Of a stretch of DNA of 11,546 nucleotides, positions 1 to 7,013 are shown piece after piece; position 1 is the stretch's first letter, and every line of letters starts with the position of its first letter. The notes beneath the pieces are model-generated. The model did no database searches. It was given only the letters and a program-made list of their open reading frames with translations, and was not told the origin of the DNA. Source of the DNA: Victivallales bacterium (GTDB lineage Bacteria > Verrucomicrobiota > Lentisphaeria > Oligosphaerales > Oligosphaeraceae); assembly GCA_017615955.1 (NCBI GenBank), contig JAFZZD010000053.1, positions 1-11,546 of the forward strand, given 5' to 3'. Made by a program: the position numbers and the translations under genes.

Positions 1-74
1 AGAGATTTTTATTCTTTATCAAGACGTGGCAAGCATAGATTTTCTTGCCAAATCTTAAAAAAATAAAAATCTCT
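1..74. repeat. long imperfect palindrome, possible terminator or small palindromic element
   Basis: Positions 1-13 (AGAGATTTTTATT) are the exact reverse complement of 62-74. Inside them, TGGCAAG (27-33) pairs exactly with CTTGCCA (44-50) around a 10-nt loop, and AAGA (21-24) pairs with TCTT (53-56). The whole segment can therefore fold into one interrupted hairpin centred near 38. It lies downstream of the DUF4838 stop on the minus strand, after the tandem repeat. It may stop transcription of the leftward operon, possibly in both directions, but there is no classic GC stem plus T-run. The left arm starts at base 1 of the window, so the element may extend further. A small non-autonomous element is the alternative. 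Confidence 0.6.
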
Positions 75-121
75 GCGCCTCTGCGTCTTTGCGCCTCTGC
101 GTTAAAAAAGCGTCTCTGCGT
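71..121. repeat. degenerate 8-bp tandem repeat (CTCTGCGY; GCAGAG-type)
   Basis: Four contiguous 8-bp units, CTCTGCGC, CTCTGCGT, CTTTGCGC and CTCTGCGT (71-102), are followed by an 11-bp interruption with an A-run and a fifth unit CTCTGCGT (114-121). Read on the minus strand the units give the ACGCAGAG / GCGCAAAG style of short repeat that is dispersed between genes in many environmental bacterial genomes (recalled from general knowledge, not searched). The last unit directly abuts the TAA stop of the DUF4838 gene (122-124). The repeat also shares CTCT at 71-74 with the palindrome, so the two may form one composite element. Confidence 0.7.
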
Positions 122-2485
122 TTAATGGGTTTGGTGTGGGGTTATGATGACGTGGGATATTTCCAGTTTGTCCTTCAGGCGGAGGTAGATGGTGATGTCC
201 GCTGTGTCCCCTGTGAAATAGTCCTTGAGGAAGTCCAGCCTGAAGCTGACGGTCTTGCGGTTGCAGATGGAGAAGATTGGGCGTCCTTGCCTGAATGGCA
301 CGTTCTTAATGGTCACTGGCGTGAAGTCCTTGTCAGATGACAGGGATTTTGCGTCAACAGTCATTTTCGCCAGCGAGATGTCTTTCAGGTTCTCGAAGTT
401 GTAGTCCCTGACCTCCAGCAGCAGCTTGCGCATGTCGGCTTGTGCGCTGTCCTGTGAGGCGTATGCAGAAGGATCCGCGCCCTCGCTGACCTTGGTGAAC
501 TGTGGTTTGACCTGGAGGTAAACTCCTGCGGGCACATGGCTGTTCTCAATCCAGCGTGAACCCTCGTCGCTGGTGGCGAATATGTCCGGCGTAAGGGCAA
601 GCTGTCCCTTTGATTGTGGCAGGAGTCTGAATTTCTTGGCTGCTTTCTGCTTGAGTCTTTCCATGCCCTTGCGGTTCTTGGCGGAGACACTCCTGCCTTC
701 CTTTTCCTTCAATTCCGCGCAGAAGCCTTCCCATGCGCTGAAGAAGCGCTGGTTTGACTTGGCGAACAGCTGCTGGTGCAAGTCAGCCTGGCCAGCCTGC
801 GCGGCCTGAAGCCTGTACCACCATGAGAGGTTGCATACCAGCGCAAAGTCCAGCGTGTTTGCGGCATGGGCCACCCGCTTTGTAAGCAGTTCGTTTCCAT
901 CCACCGCCTTCAATGCCTCATCTATGCATTGCTGCATAGCCACCATTTCTTTCCAGCCGATGTACCTGAAGTCCAGCGCGAATGGGAAGAAGAAATGGAC
1001 ATCGGCTTTGTTCTTGAAGGCGGCTTCACGCAACAGCAGCCTGTACTTTAGGATATGCGGCGCGGCTTTGCCGTAGAACATGTTGCAGAAATTCTGCATA
1101 AGCGCCATTTCGTCCTGGAACGGGTTTTCCAGCAGCTTTGCCTCCATATAGACCTTCAGGTCGTACATGTCTGCTGAATCGGGATTCTCATGCTCGAAGA
1201 ACATGCCGATTGCCTTGTTCTTCGTATAGAAGCGGATGTTCTCGCCAATGTTGAATTCGCTGGGGTAGGGCAGTTTTGAGCCGTTGGCGCCGTATGTGAT
1301 GGAATATTCCCACGGGCATAGGACGTTGGAAACCTTTGCCCATCCCTGAACCTGCTTCCTGAAGGTGTCGTTTAAGTCGGAATCGATTTTCTCGTGGAGG
1401 AAAGTCGCTGCGTTGCAGGTGCGGATGAGGAGGTTGTCCGCCGCCACGATGCCGCCCTTTGGCGGTTCCGTCGTGGCAAAGTACGCCAGTGTCTGAAGGA
1501 AATAGTTTGGACGGAATTTCTTCAGTGCCTCCGCAATGGGATTCAGCACCATCAAGAATGCGCCGCTCTCGCCATATTTCTTCACTCGCTCCGCGCATTC
1601 AGGGCATTGGCAGAAGCCGCGGCTGTCGTTAAGTGAAATGTCATAGATCCATGGCGCGGGCTGGCCAGTCTTCGCCGCCTCTGCCTCATCAGCCAAGATG
1701 AATGCCTTCAGTTTTTCAATGAATTCCTCAACAAGGCCAGGACGGGACACGCAGATCTGCCCGAACCACATGCTGCTGTTGCGCTTGCCGTCTATCAGCG
1801 AATAGTATTCGGGATGCTCCTTGAAATACTGCTTTGCGGGAAAGTACCCAGTTTCGATGGTGTGGCAATGGGAGGGTGAGCCATAGTTGATGCCGCCGCC
1901 ATATTTGGGGTCTATGAGAGGCCATTCTCCTTCCATGTTTAGGCGCATGTGCATGACGAAGCGTCCCTTGTCCTGGGCTGGCTTTGGAGCGCGATACACA
2001 TCGCGAATCCTGAAATATGGCTTGCCTTTCAGGGCGAATTGCTCCAGGTCGATAGTCGCCTTCTTTTCAGGCAGATATTCGTCCGTTGGAGTGAGCCAGT
2101 GCATTCCCATCTTGTCCTCAAGAAAATGCGTGGTAGCGTAAAGAGTGCCTCTTGTGCCGCCGCCGCAAAGGAAGATCTGGCCCTTTTCATTTGCGGTGAT
2201 GCTCCAGGCCTCCTCCTCCATCTTGTCGCAGAAAATCTCCTGCTTGCGGGCCTCGGCTGTATCGCCTATGAAGAAATGCGCCTTCTTGCCTTCCACCTTC
2301 AGTGTGCCCGCCAGCTGCGGAATGTATTCCTGCAACTGCGCGGCAGCCTCTGTTTCGTAGATTTTTGGATTGTCGGGCAATGTGATTTTGTTATTCATTT
2401 GTTCTCCAAAAACGCAAAATGAAAGTAGCAAAATACTACAATAAATGTAGCTTTTCTTCAAAATGGCAGTGATTTTACTTTGCAT
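122..2485 (-). CDS. secreted DUF4838 protein, glycoside-hydrolase-like
   Basis: Predicted exported protein of 787 aa from ATG at 2485 (TTG at 2494 would add three residues). Residues about 1-27 form a signal peptide: lysines, then YIYCSILLLSFCVFG. Next comes an N-terminal alpha/beta domain of the type that precedes GH20 and alpha-glucuronidase barrels, with RGTLYATTHFLED and MHWLTPTDEYLP near residues 112-139. The central region (about 155-470) fits DUF4838, including DISLNDSRGFCQCPEC near 282-297 with its C-x-C-x2-C group, and YDLKVYMEAKLLENPFQD. The last about 150 residues look like a beta-sandwich. DUF4838 proteins are common beside polysaccharide-degrading genes, but no reaction is assigned here. 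The start lies inside the end of the upstream gene (11-bp overlap), so translation is probably coupled. Family assignment is firm; enzymatic activity is inferred. Confidence 0.88.
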   Translation of the reverse strand: MQSKITAILKKSYIYCSILLLSFCVFGEQMNNKITLPDNPKIYETEAAAQLQEYIPQLAGTLKVEGKKAHFFIGDTAEARKQEIFCDKMEEEAWSITANEKGQIFLCGGGTRGTLYATTHFLEDKMGMHWLTPTDEYLPEKKATIDLEQFALKGKPYFRIRDVYRAPKPAQDKGRFVMHMRLNMEGEWPLIDPKYGGGINYGSPSHCHTIETGYFPAKQYFKEHPEYYSLIDGKRNSSMWFGQICVSRPGLVEEFIEKLKAFILADEAEAAKTGQPAPWIYDISLNDSRGFCQCPECAERVKKYGESGAFLMVLNPIAEALKKFRPNYFLQTLAYFATTEPPKGGIVAADNLLIRTCNAATFLHEKIDSDLNDTFRKQVQGWAKVSNVLCPWEYSITYGANGSKLPYPSEFNIGENIRFYTKNKAIGMFFEHENPDSADMYDLKVYMEAKLLENPFQDEMALMQNFCNMFYGKAAPHILKYRLLLREAAFKNKADVHFFFPFALDFRYIGWKEMVAMQQCIDEALKAVDGNELLTKRVAHAANTLDFALVCNLSWWYRLQAAQAGQADLHQQLFAKSNQRFFSAWEGFCAELKEKEGRSVSAKNRKGMERLKQKAAKKFRLLPQSKGQLALTPDIFATSDEGSRWIENSHVPAGVYLQVKPQFTKVSEGADPSAYASQDSAQADMRKLLLEVRDYNFENLKDISLAKMTVDAKSLSSDKDFTPVTIKNVPFRQGRPIFSICNRKTVSFRLDFLKDYFTGDTADITIYLRLKDKLEISHVIITPHQTH

Positions 2486-2499
2486 ACAGTTCAATCTCC
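2396..2499 (-). promoter_or_regulatory. two competing translation starts for the DUF4838 gene
   Basis: On the minus strand, ATG at 2485-2483 has GGAG (2499-2496) 10 nt upstream. A second in-frame ATG at 2398-2396 has GGAG (2407-2404) only 5 nt upstream, which is the better spacing. The 29 codons between them encode a convincing signal peptide, so I prefer the upstream start. Use of the internal start would give a protein without an export signal, beginning MNNKITLP. Confidence 0.5.
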
Positions 2500-5438
2500 G
2501 AGAGCATGCGCCATTCTGGCGTGGTGGCGAACACCTTTATGTTGTATTTGGTGAAGACGATACGGACAGTGTCGCTTTTTTCGCCCTGCAAGTCCACGTC
2601 TATGACCACATTGTCCCGTCCTTCAGTCAGTTTCTTGCTGTTCTTGAAAGGAATGGTCTTGCCGTTTACCAGCACGTGTCCCTCTTCCACATTGCCTCTG
2701 GGCGTGTACAGTTTCAGCGTGCCCAGCGTGGCAGGTTCTGGCAGCTTGACTTCCAGCCATGGCTGCTTGTCCTTAAATTCTGGTCCCCATGCATATTCAG
2801 GGCGTTTGGGATCCAGTATGCCATCTACAAGATAGTATAGTGAGCTGGTCTTCTTTGTGGCGAAGTAGTTGTGATGGTCGCTGGATGCGGAGAGTTTTGG
2901 CGCATTTGGGGGCAGTTTGCCGGCGCTGAGTTCGATGTGGTCCGCCACCAGCAGTTCGCCCATGCCGATCAGGTTGCCTGGCTTCTTGCGGGCTTGCCTT
3001 GCCGCCTCGATGGCGGCCTTTGTCTCCGCCACGCCAGGCACGGCATCCGCGTCCTTCTTGCTGTTCAGGTAGATATGCGTTTCTCCAGGAGCGAAAGAGT
3101 CGTTGAACTTGCCTTTCTGCAACTTGACTTCTCGGTTTTCGCCTGCAACGTAGAGCGTGTCTCCCACTGGCACTGTCACGATGAAGTCCGCCTTGACCTC
3201 TTTCATTTCGGTGTTCACGGCGATAATGGCAATGCGCCCGCCAGAAATCTTTAAGCCAGCCTGGAAATCTGGCATGTCTGGCGTGGTTTTGACGCGCAGG
3301 GCGTTCTTGTTGGTGTTGGGCAGAAGATAGTTCTTCAGCTGCATCATGGTCAGACCCATTGCCTCGCCTCCCATGTAAAGCACTGGGAAGCGCACGGCCT
3401 CGAAGTATGCATACATGTTGAAGCCCTTCACATTGTGAATTAATGCCTGGAAGAACTGGGAGCGGATTTCATCGTAGTTCGGCGGCACGCCCTTGACACC
3501 GCTTTTGTTGTAGGCTGGCCATGACGCCACCTGCGGCATCTGCCATGCAGGGCGCAGGGCTGTGGAGGTCTTTGCCCAGGTGGAAGAGCAGCTGCGCTTC
3601 TTGCTGGTGGTGCCGTTTATGTAGTACGTGGGATAGCAGTCTGGCATGAGTATGTCGCATGCCTTGTAGTATTTCTGTATGCCGGCCACGCCCCAGTTCA
3701 GCATGATGCAGGGATGCCATGGATCCAGCTCCCGTATCATCTCATACACTTCCTGAAGCCACAGCGGGTTGGTACCTTGGTTCTCTGGCTCGTCCGCCAT
3801 GTAGTATCCCAGCAGGTTTGGCTGGTCCCGCAGCAGCTTGATGTTGCGCGTCAGCAGTTCCTTTTGTTCTGCTGTCATGGAGCCGTGCCGGTTCTTGAAG
3901 CTGAATACCTTCCAGCTCCCCTGTGGATTGAATTCCTGGTAGGGGAAGACCATCATAAGTTCTGGATATGCCGCCCGCTTCTTGAAGACGCGGTCCATGT
4001 ATTCCATGGTGGAGAAATTGGACGTGTCCAGAATTGAGTTCAGGTATGGCTTTGGCATGTCCACGTCATCGTGCCCATACCACCCGAAGGGGAAGAATGG
4101 TTTGCCATCCACGTAGGTGACGCCAGCCTTGTCCAGCCAGACCTCGCCCTTGTGGGGTGGCAATTTGCGTATGGTCACGCTGGTCTTGGCGTTTTCGCAT
4201 TTTGCCTGCAGTGTGTATTTTCCTTCAGGCAGTGCCTTGCCGTCGAACTTAGCGGTCTGCATGGCCTTTGCGCCTTTGAACGGGATGGATTTTAGTGTCT
4301 TGCCTGCCTCGTCAAGTAAGGACACCTCAAATGGCTTGCCCAAATATTCTCTGAAGTTGATCTGCGCCTCTATGGTGTGGTCAGGCATGGAGGCGTACAG
4401 GTTGTTCCTGTAGCAGGGGGACAGCAGCGTTATGCTCATGGGCACATATTCCAGCGTCAGCTCCTGCCTTTGCTTTGCCAGCAGACAGGGCTGGCGGCGG
4501 TTGTCGTAGAACTCGCAGTCCAGCAGGTATTCGCCTTGCTTCACGTTGTCGAATGAGATGGAGACTTCCTCGGAGCTGGCGGCGCCTACCCCAGAGTATG
4601 CCTCCTTGCAGACTAGTTCCTGTCCCTGGAGTGAAAGGAGCCTGGCCTTGATGCGGAATATGCGCAGCGTCTTGTCATTGTTTCCAATCCTCATACTTAC
4701 CTTTGCGGTGCCAAGGCCATTCTCCATCTTGTAGGTGGCCTTTATGCCGCTGGGGCTGCAGATGTACTTGCCCAAGTCCAGATTCGCGGGTTCCAGTTCC
4801 GCAAATGTCTCTGGCCTTGCATTGAGGGAGTGTGGATTAGGTGAGAATGTGGCGAACTCACGCTTTGCGCCGCAGTATCTGTTGCGGATTACGTTGAAGC
4901 TCCACTTGCCAGGAGATAGCGTCATGGTGCCCAGAGGCAATGCCAATTCCATGGTCCACTTGTCCGCCTGCTTGTCTGCCTTGATTTGGGCGGCACTGTC
5001 CCAGATGGAATATGACTTGTAGCCGCCAGCATTGTTGTCGGCATGCATATAGTCCGACTTCTGCCCGCGTGTATCGGCCAGGATGTGGTAGAATACCTGC
5101 TTTTTGGGGTCGGGGCTGAAGAATATCTCAAATGAGTCGTTGGTGAAGATCGCTGCTTCATCGAAGCTGACTGGCGCAGTCTTCAGCTTTGCCATGTTTG
5201 GCTCGCTTGCCTCCAGCGCAAAATATACGCAGTCCCCATTGTGGAAGAATTTGAAGCGAGTGTCGGTGGAGGGCTTTGCGCCGCTTTGCACCACTGTGAA
5301 GCCTGAATGCCATTCCTGCGCCTCCCAGCAGCTGTCGTCCAGTTTGCCGTCCATCTTGGGGACTGCGTTGTTGTAGGGAAGTTCAATGGCGCTGATGCAG
5401 AACAGGATTGCAAACAGGAAAAACAGGGTATGGCGCAT
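2475..5438 (-). CDS. secreted modular glycan-active protein: CBM9-like, TIM-barrel-like, discoidin-like
   Basis: A 987-aa exported protein. The signal peptide is MRHTLFFLFAILFCISA (1-17). Residues about 20-220 are CBM9-like: MDGKLDDSCWEA near 29-40, NDSFEIFFSPD near 100-110, and WTMELALPLG near 161-170. CBM9 domains bind carbohydrate. Residues about 230-425 look like beta-sandwich linker domains. Residues about 430-710 resemble a (beta/alpha)8 hydrolase: DGKPFFPFGWYG (444-455), GYYMADEPE (544-552) with E550 as candidate acid/base, and GFNMYAYFEAVRFP (672-685) with E680 as candidate nucleophile. A short beta domain follows, then a F5/8-type-C (discoidin)-like C-terminus from about 820, with LVDGILDP and WLEVKLPEPATLGTLKLYTP. 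The start is strongly supported by AAAGGAG 5 nt before ATG. It lies between a small exported protein and DUF4838. The GH family and substrate are unknown; catalytic residues are inferred from motif position. Confidence 0.85.
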   Translation of the reverse strand: MRHTLFFLFAILFCISAIELPYNNAVPKMDGKLDDSCWEAQEWHSGFTVVQSGAKPSTDTRFKFFHNGDCVYFALEASEPNMAKLKTAPVSFDEAAIFTNDSFEIFFSPDPKKQVFYHILADTRGQKSDYMHADNNAGGYKSYSIWDSAAQIKADKQADKWTMELALPLGTMTLSPGKWSFNVIRNRYCGAKREFATFSPNPHSLNARPETFAELEPANLDLGKYICSPSGIKATYKMENGLGTAKVSMRIGNNDKTLRIFRIKARLLSLQGQELVCKEAYSGVGAASSEEVSISFDNVKQGEYLLDCEFYDNRRQPCLLAKQRQELTLEYVPMSITLLSPCYRNNLYASMPDHTIEAQINFREYLGKPFEVSLLDEAGKTLKSIPFKGAKAMQTAKFDGKALPEGKYTLQAKCENAKTSVTIRKLPPHKGEVWLDKAGVTYVDGKPFFPFGWYGHDDVDMPKPYLNSILDTSNFSTMEYMDRVFKKRAAYPELMMVFPYQEFNPQGSWKVFSFKNRHGSMTAEQKELLTRNIKLLRDQPNLLGYYMADEPENQGTNPLWLQEVYEMIRELDPWHPCIMLNWGVAGIQKYYKACDILMPDCYPTYYINGTTSKKRSCSSTWAKTSTALRPAWQMPQVASWPAYNKSGVKGVPPNYDEIRSQFFQALIHNVKGFNMYAYFEAVRFPVLYMGGEAMGLTMMQLKNYLLPNTNKNALRVKTTPDMPDFQAGLKISGGRIAIIAVNTEMKEVKADFIVTVPVGDTLYVAGENREVKLQKGKFNDSFAPGETHIYLNSKKDADAVPGVAETKAAIEAARQARKKPGNLIGMGELLVADHIELSAGKLPPNAPKLSASSDHHNYFATKKTSSLYYLVDGILDPKRPEYAWGPEFKDKQPWLEVKLPEPATLGTLKLYTPRGNVEEGHVLVNGKTIPFKNSKKLTEGRDNVVIDVDLQGEKSDTVRIVFTKYNIKVFATTPEWRMLSEIELYAK

Positions 5439-5479
5439 TTTTGCTCCTTTGTCGATTAATGCGGGGGCCGAACTTAAAA

Positions 5480-5499
5480 CGCGGGCGAAAACGCCCGCG
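5480..5499 (-). terminator. GC hairpin with short T-run, weak terminator or attenuator
   Basis: A perfect 8-bp stem (CGCGGGCG / CGCCCGCG) closes a 4-nt loop. On the minus strand the stem is followed directly by TTTT (5479-5476) and then AAGTT. It sits in the 104-bp gap after the small exported protein (stop at 5543) and before the 987-aa gene. The T-run is short, so partial readthrough is likely. It may lower expression of the two large genes relative to the pseudopilin and small protein, or protect the 3' end of the upstream mRNA. Confidence 0.6.
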
Positions 5500-5542
5500 C
5501 ACAGAACTTTATCCGCTGGGCTGTGCCTCGTGCTCCCAATGC

Positions 5543-6016
5543 TTATTCAGCCTTCTTCTCTTCAGGTGGCTGGATGGTGAAGATGAGGTCCTTGCTCACG
5601 TATTTGTCGGTTTTGGTGTCTGGCGGGGTTTGCCTGAAGATGAGCTGGATTCTCACCTTGTAGTCGCCTGGCAGCCATTTGGGGCTGGTCTTGAGCGTGA
5701 GTGTGCGCTCGGTCTGGTCCAGTGTGTCCTTGTTGAACCATGCCTCGTATATCCTGGCGTAGCTCCAGGCTGGGTTCTTTCCAGTGTATTTCTTGCCAAG
5801 TGCCTCGGCTGCGCCTTCCGGCACGTCTGGCTTTTTGAACATGACATACCAGGCCTTGGCCTTGTAGCCTTCCATATTCTCGATCTTGATTTTGAAATTG
5901 ATGCTTTCACCTGGGGCGATTAGTTTCTTGTCTGCCTCGGTTATGCTAAAGTCATTCTTCTCTGCCGCGAAGGCGCAGGCTAGAAGTGTCATGAATGCAA
6001 GTGCGAAAATACGCAT
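5543..6016 (-). CDS. small exported beta-sandwich-like protein of unknown function
   Basis: A 157-aa protein with an N-terminal signal peptide (MRIFALAFMTLLACAFA, cleavage most likely after residue 17 or 18). The mature part of about 139 residues is rich in alternating hydrophobic strands: GESINFKIKIENM (36-48), KAWYVMFKKP (54-63), TERTLTLKT (102-110), GDYKVRIQLIFRQTPPD (117-133), and DLIFTIQP (143-150). This pattern suggests a single Ig-like or fibronectin-like domain. LLAC at 11-14 resembles a lipobox, but the segment before it is very short, so a lipoprotein is less likely than a soluble secreted protein. AGGAG lies 8 nt before the ATG. It follows the pseudopilin gene by only 27 bp, so the two are surely cotranscribed. 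I do not recognise a named family; a structural or substrate-binding accessory role for the downstream hydrolases is only a guess. Confidence 0.8.
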   Translation of the reverse strand: MRIFALAFMTLLACAFAAEKNDFSITEADKKLIAPGESINFKIKIENMEGYKAKAWYVMFKKPDVPEGAAEALGKKYTGKNPAWSYARIYEAWFNKDTLDQTERTLTLKTSPKWLPGDYKVRIQLIFRQTPPDTKTDKYVSKDLIFTIQPPEEKKAE

Positions 6017-6043
6017 TATGTTTTCTCCTTATTTTAGTTAAAA

Positions 6044-6799
6044 TTACTGAAGGCTTCCAATCTTATATGAAATGGGGTTCGTCGATTGCGGTGTGCTGTA
6101 GAAAAAGCTGCTGTCTTCTTCAGGAGCCTTGCTCAAGACGTATGACTTTACGGTTCCAGTGTCCTTGCGGGTCTGCGCCGAACCGTCAAAGTTCACGCTG
6201 GGGAAGTTGGGGTAATGAAACATAACCGCCACACAATAGTTCATGCAGGAGGACATCATGACGCCTGATGGGTTTTTCAGCAGTGTGCTCTTCAATGCCT
6301 TGCCGCCGGTATGTGCCCCTGTGGATGTCATGCTTATGCCAGAAGTCACGCCTTTCGTTGCATCATAGACGCTGCCATTCTCCTCCGCGCCATGTGAATT
6401 GAAAGGATAGTTGTCCATGTAGCGGACAGCATTGTTGCTTGCTGGTTTTCTGTATGCGCTGCAGACGGGGCCGCATACGTCGCTGCTTCCTCTGCGCGTG
6501 TTCCTGTCAAGGTAGTTGAGCCTTGCCATCAGGAATGTGCCCAATGAGTAACAGGTCTTTGTGTAATCCAGCCCATTGGTGCCCCATCCGTGCAGGGTTC
6601 TGCCCCATACTGCCACATTGTCCTCATGGTCGTTGGCGTACATGTGCAGTCCCAGGCCCACTTGCTTCAGGTTGTTGATGCAGGATGTGTTGCGGGCCTT
6701 TTCGCGCGCCTTGCTCAATGCGGGCAGCAGCATTGCCGCCAGTATCGCGATTATGGCGATGACCACCAGCAGCTCGATCAAAGTGAAGTTCTTTCTCAT
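6044..6799 (-). CDS. type II secretion-like pseudopilin with H-X9-DG motif
   Basis: A 251-aa inner-membrane pseudopilin. The N-terminus [23 protein letters not shown] is a class III (prepilin) leader and transmembrane helix (about 5-27), followed by [16 protein letters not shown] and [21 protein letters not shown], the conserved start of the DUF1559-type family. In the C-terminal part H195 is followed by nine residues and then D205-G206 ([12 protein letters not shown]), an exact match to the prepilin-type H-X9-DG motif. Position -1 of the leader is Asn instead of the usual Gly; as I recall this occurs in Lentisphaerae members of the family. The start is supported by AGGAGA 6 nt upstream. It is the first gene of the leftward operon. 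Such pseudopilins are highly multiplied in PVC bacteria and often sit beside exported hydrolases. A role in secretion or surface display is inferred. No secretion ATPase or secretin is present here. Confidence 0.93.
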   Translation of the reverse strand: MRKNFTLIELLVVIAIIAILAAMLLPALSKAREKARNTSCINNLKQVGLGLHMYANDHEDNVAVWGRTLHGWGTNGLDYTKTCYSLGTFLMARLNYLDRNTRRGSSDVCGPVCSAYRKPASNNAVRYMDNYPFNSHGAEENGSVYDATKGVTSGISMTSTGAHTGGKALKSTLLKNPSGVMMSSCMNYCVAVMFHYPNFPSVNFDGSAQTRKDTGTVKSYVLSKAPEEDSSFFYSTPQSTNPISYKIGSLQ

Positions 6800-6848
6800 T
6801 AGTGTCTCCTACGTGTATGTCATGTTGTGATACTGCATATTTTGCGTA

Positions 6849-6877
6849 ATTATACCAATGTTCACAACGTGTGTCAA
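6849..6877 (-). promoter_or_regulatory. consensus sigma70-type promoter of the pseudopilin operon
   Basis: On the minus strand TTGACA (6877-6872) and TATAAT (6854-6849) both match the consensus exactly and are separated by exactly 17 bp. The spacer ends in TGG, giving an extended -10 (TG-N-TATAAT). Transcription would start near 6842 and leave a leader of about 43 nt before the ATG at 6799. The spacer holds an imperfect dyad ACGTT-GTG-AACAT that could be a repressor site; that part is speculative. Confidence 0.85.
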
Positions 6878-6925
6878 TATCCTTGAAAAAGTTTTTTGGG
6901 CCGTGCACAAAATGTTTTCCTGTGG

Positions 6926-6955
6926 TTGAATTGGATAATGCCCTGTATATATTAT
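6926..6955 (+). promoter_or_regulatory. candidate promoter for the rightward ceramidase-like operon
   Basis: TTGAAT (6926-6931) and TATTAT (6950-6955) are 18 bp apart; the overlapping TATATT (6948-6953) gives a 16-bp spacer. The -35 matches 4 of 6 and the -10 5 of 6 consensus bases. The start would fall near 6962, leaving a leader of about 50 nt. A perfect 10-bp palindrome CAAAATTTTG (6958-6967) lies at the predicted start site. AAGGAG (7001-7006) lies 7 nt before the ATG at 7014. Confidence 0.5.
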
Positions 6956-7013
6956 GCCAAAATTTTGTCATTAACCCAAAACAAGGCAATTTAATTTTAC
7001 AAGGAGACGAAAC

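Noticed and set aside
71..121. The tandem repeat as a CRISPR array
   Set aside because: Units are only 8 bp, adjacent and degenerate, with no spacers and no cas genes.
1188..2422. Frames of 136 to 157 codons overlapping the DUF4838 gene
   Set aside because: They have no domain or ribosome site and are fully contained in a gene whose family motifs are clear.
3561..3620. Possible frameshift in the 987-aa gene, around the low-complexity residues TSKKRSCSS
   Set aside because: The frame stays open with barrel-like motifs on both sides (DCYPTYYING before, ALRPAWQMPQVASWPAYN after), so no indel is needed.
2475..5438. Lipobox around Cys14 of the 987-aa protein
   Set aside because: Residue -1 is Phe, which does not fit a lipobox; cleavage after ISA is more likely.
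5543..6016. Small exported protein as a lipoprotein (LLAC at 11-14)
   Set aside because: The sequence before the Cys is too short for a typical lipoprotein signal, and AFA-AEK gives a good signal peptidase I site.
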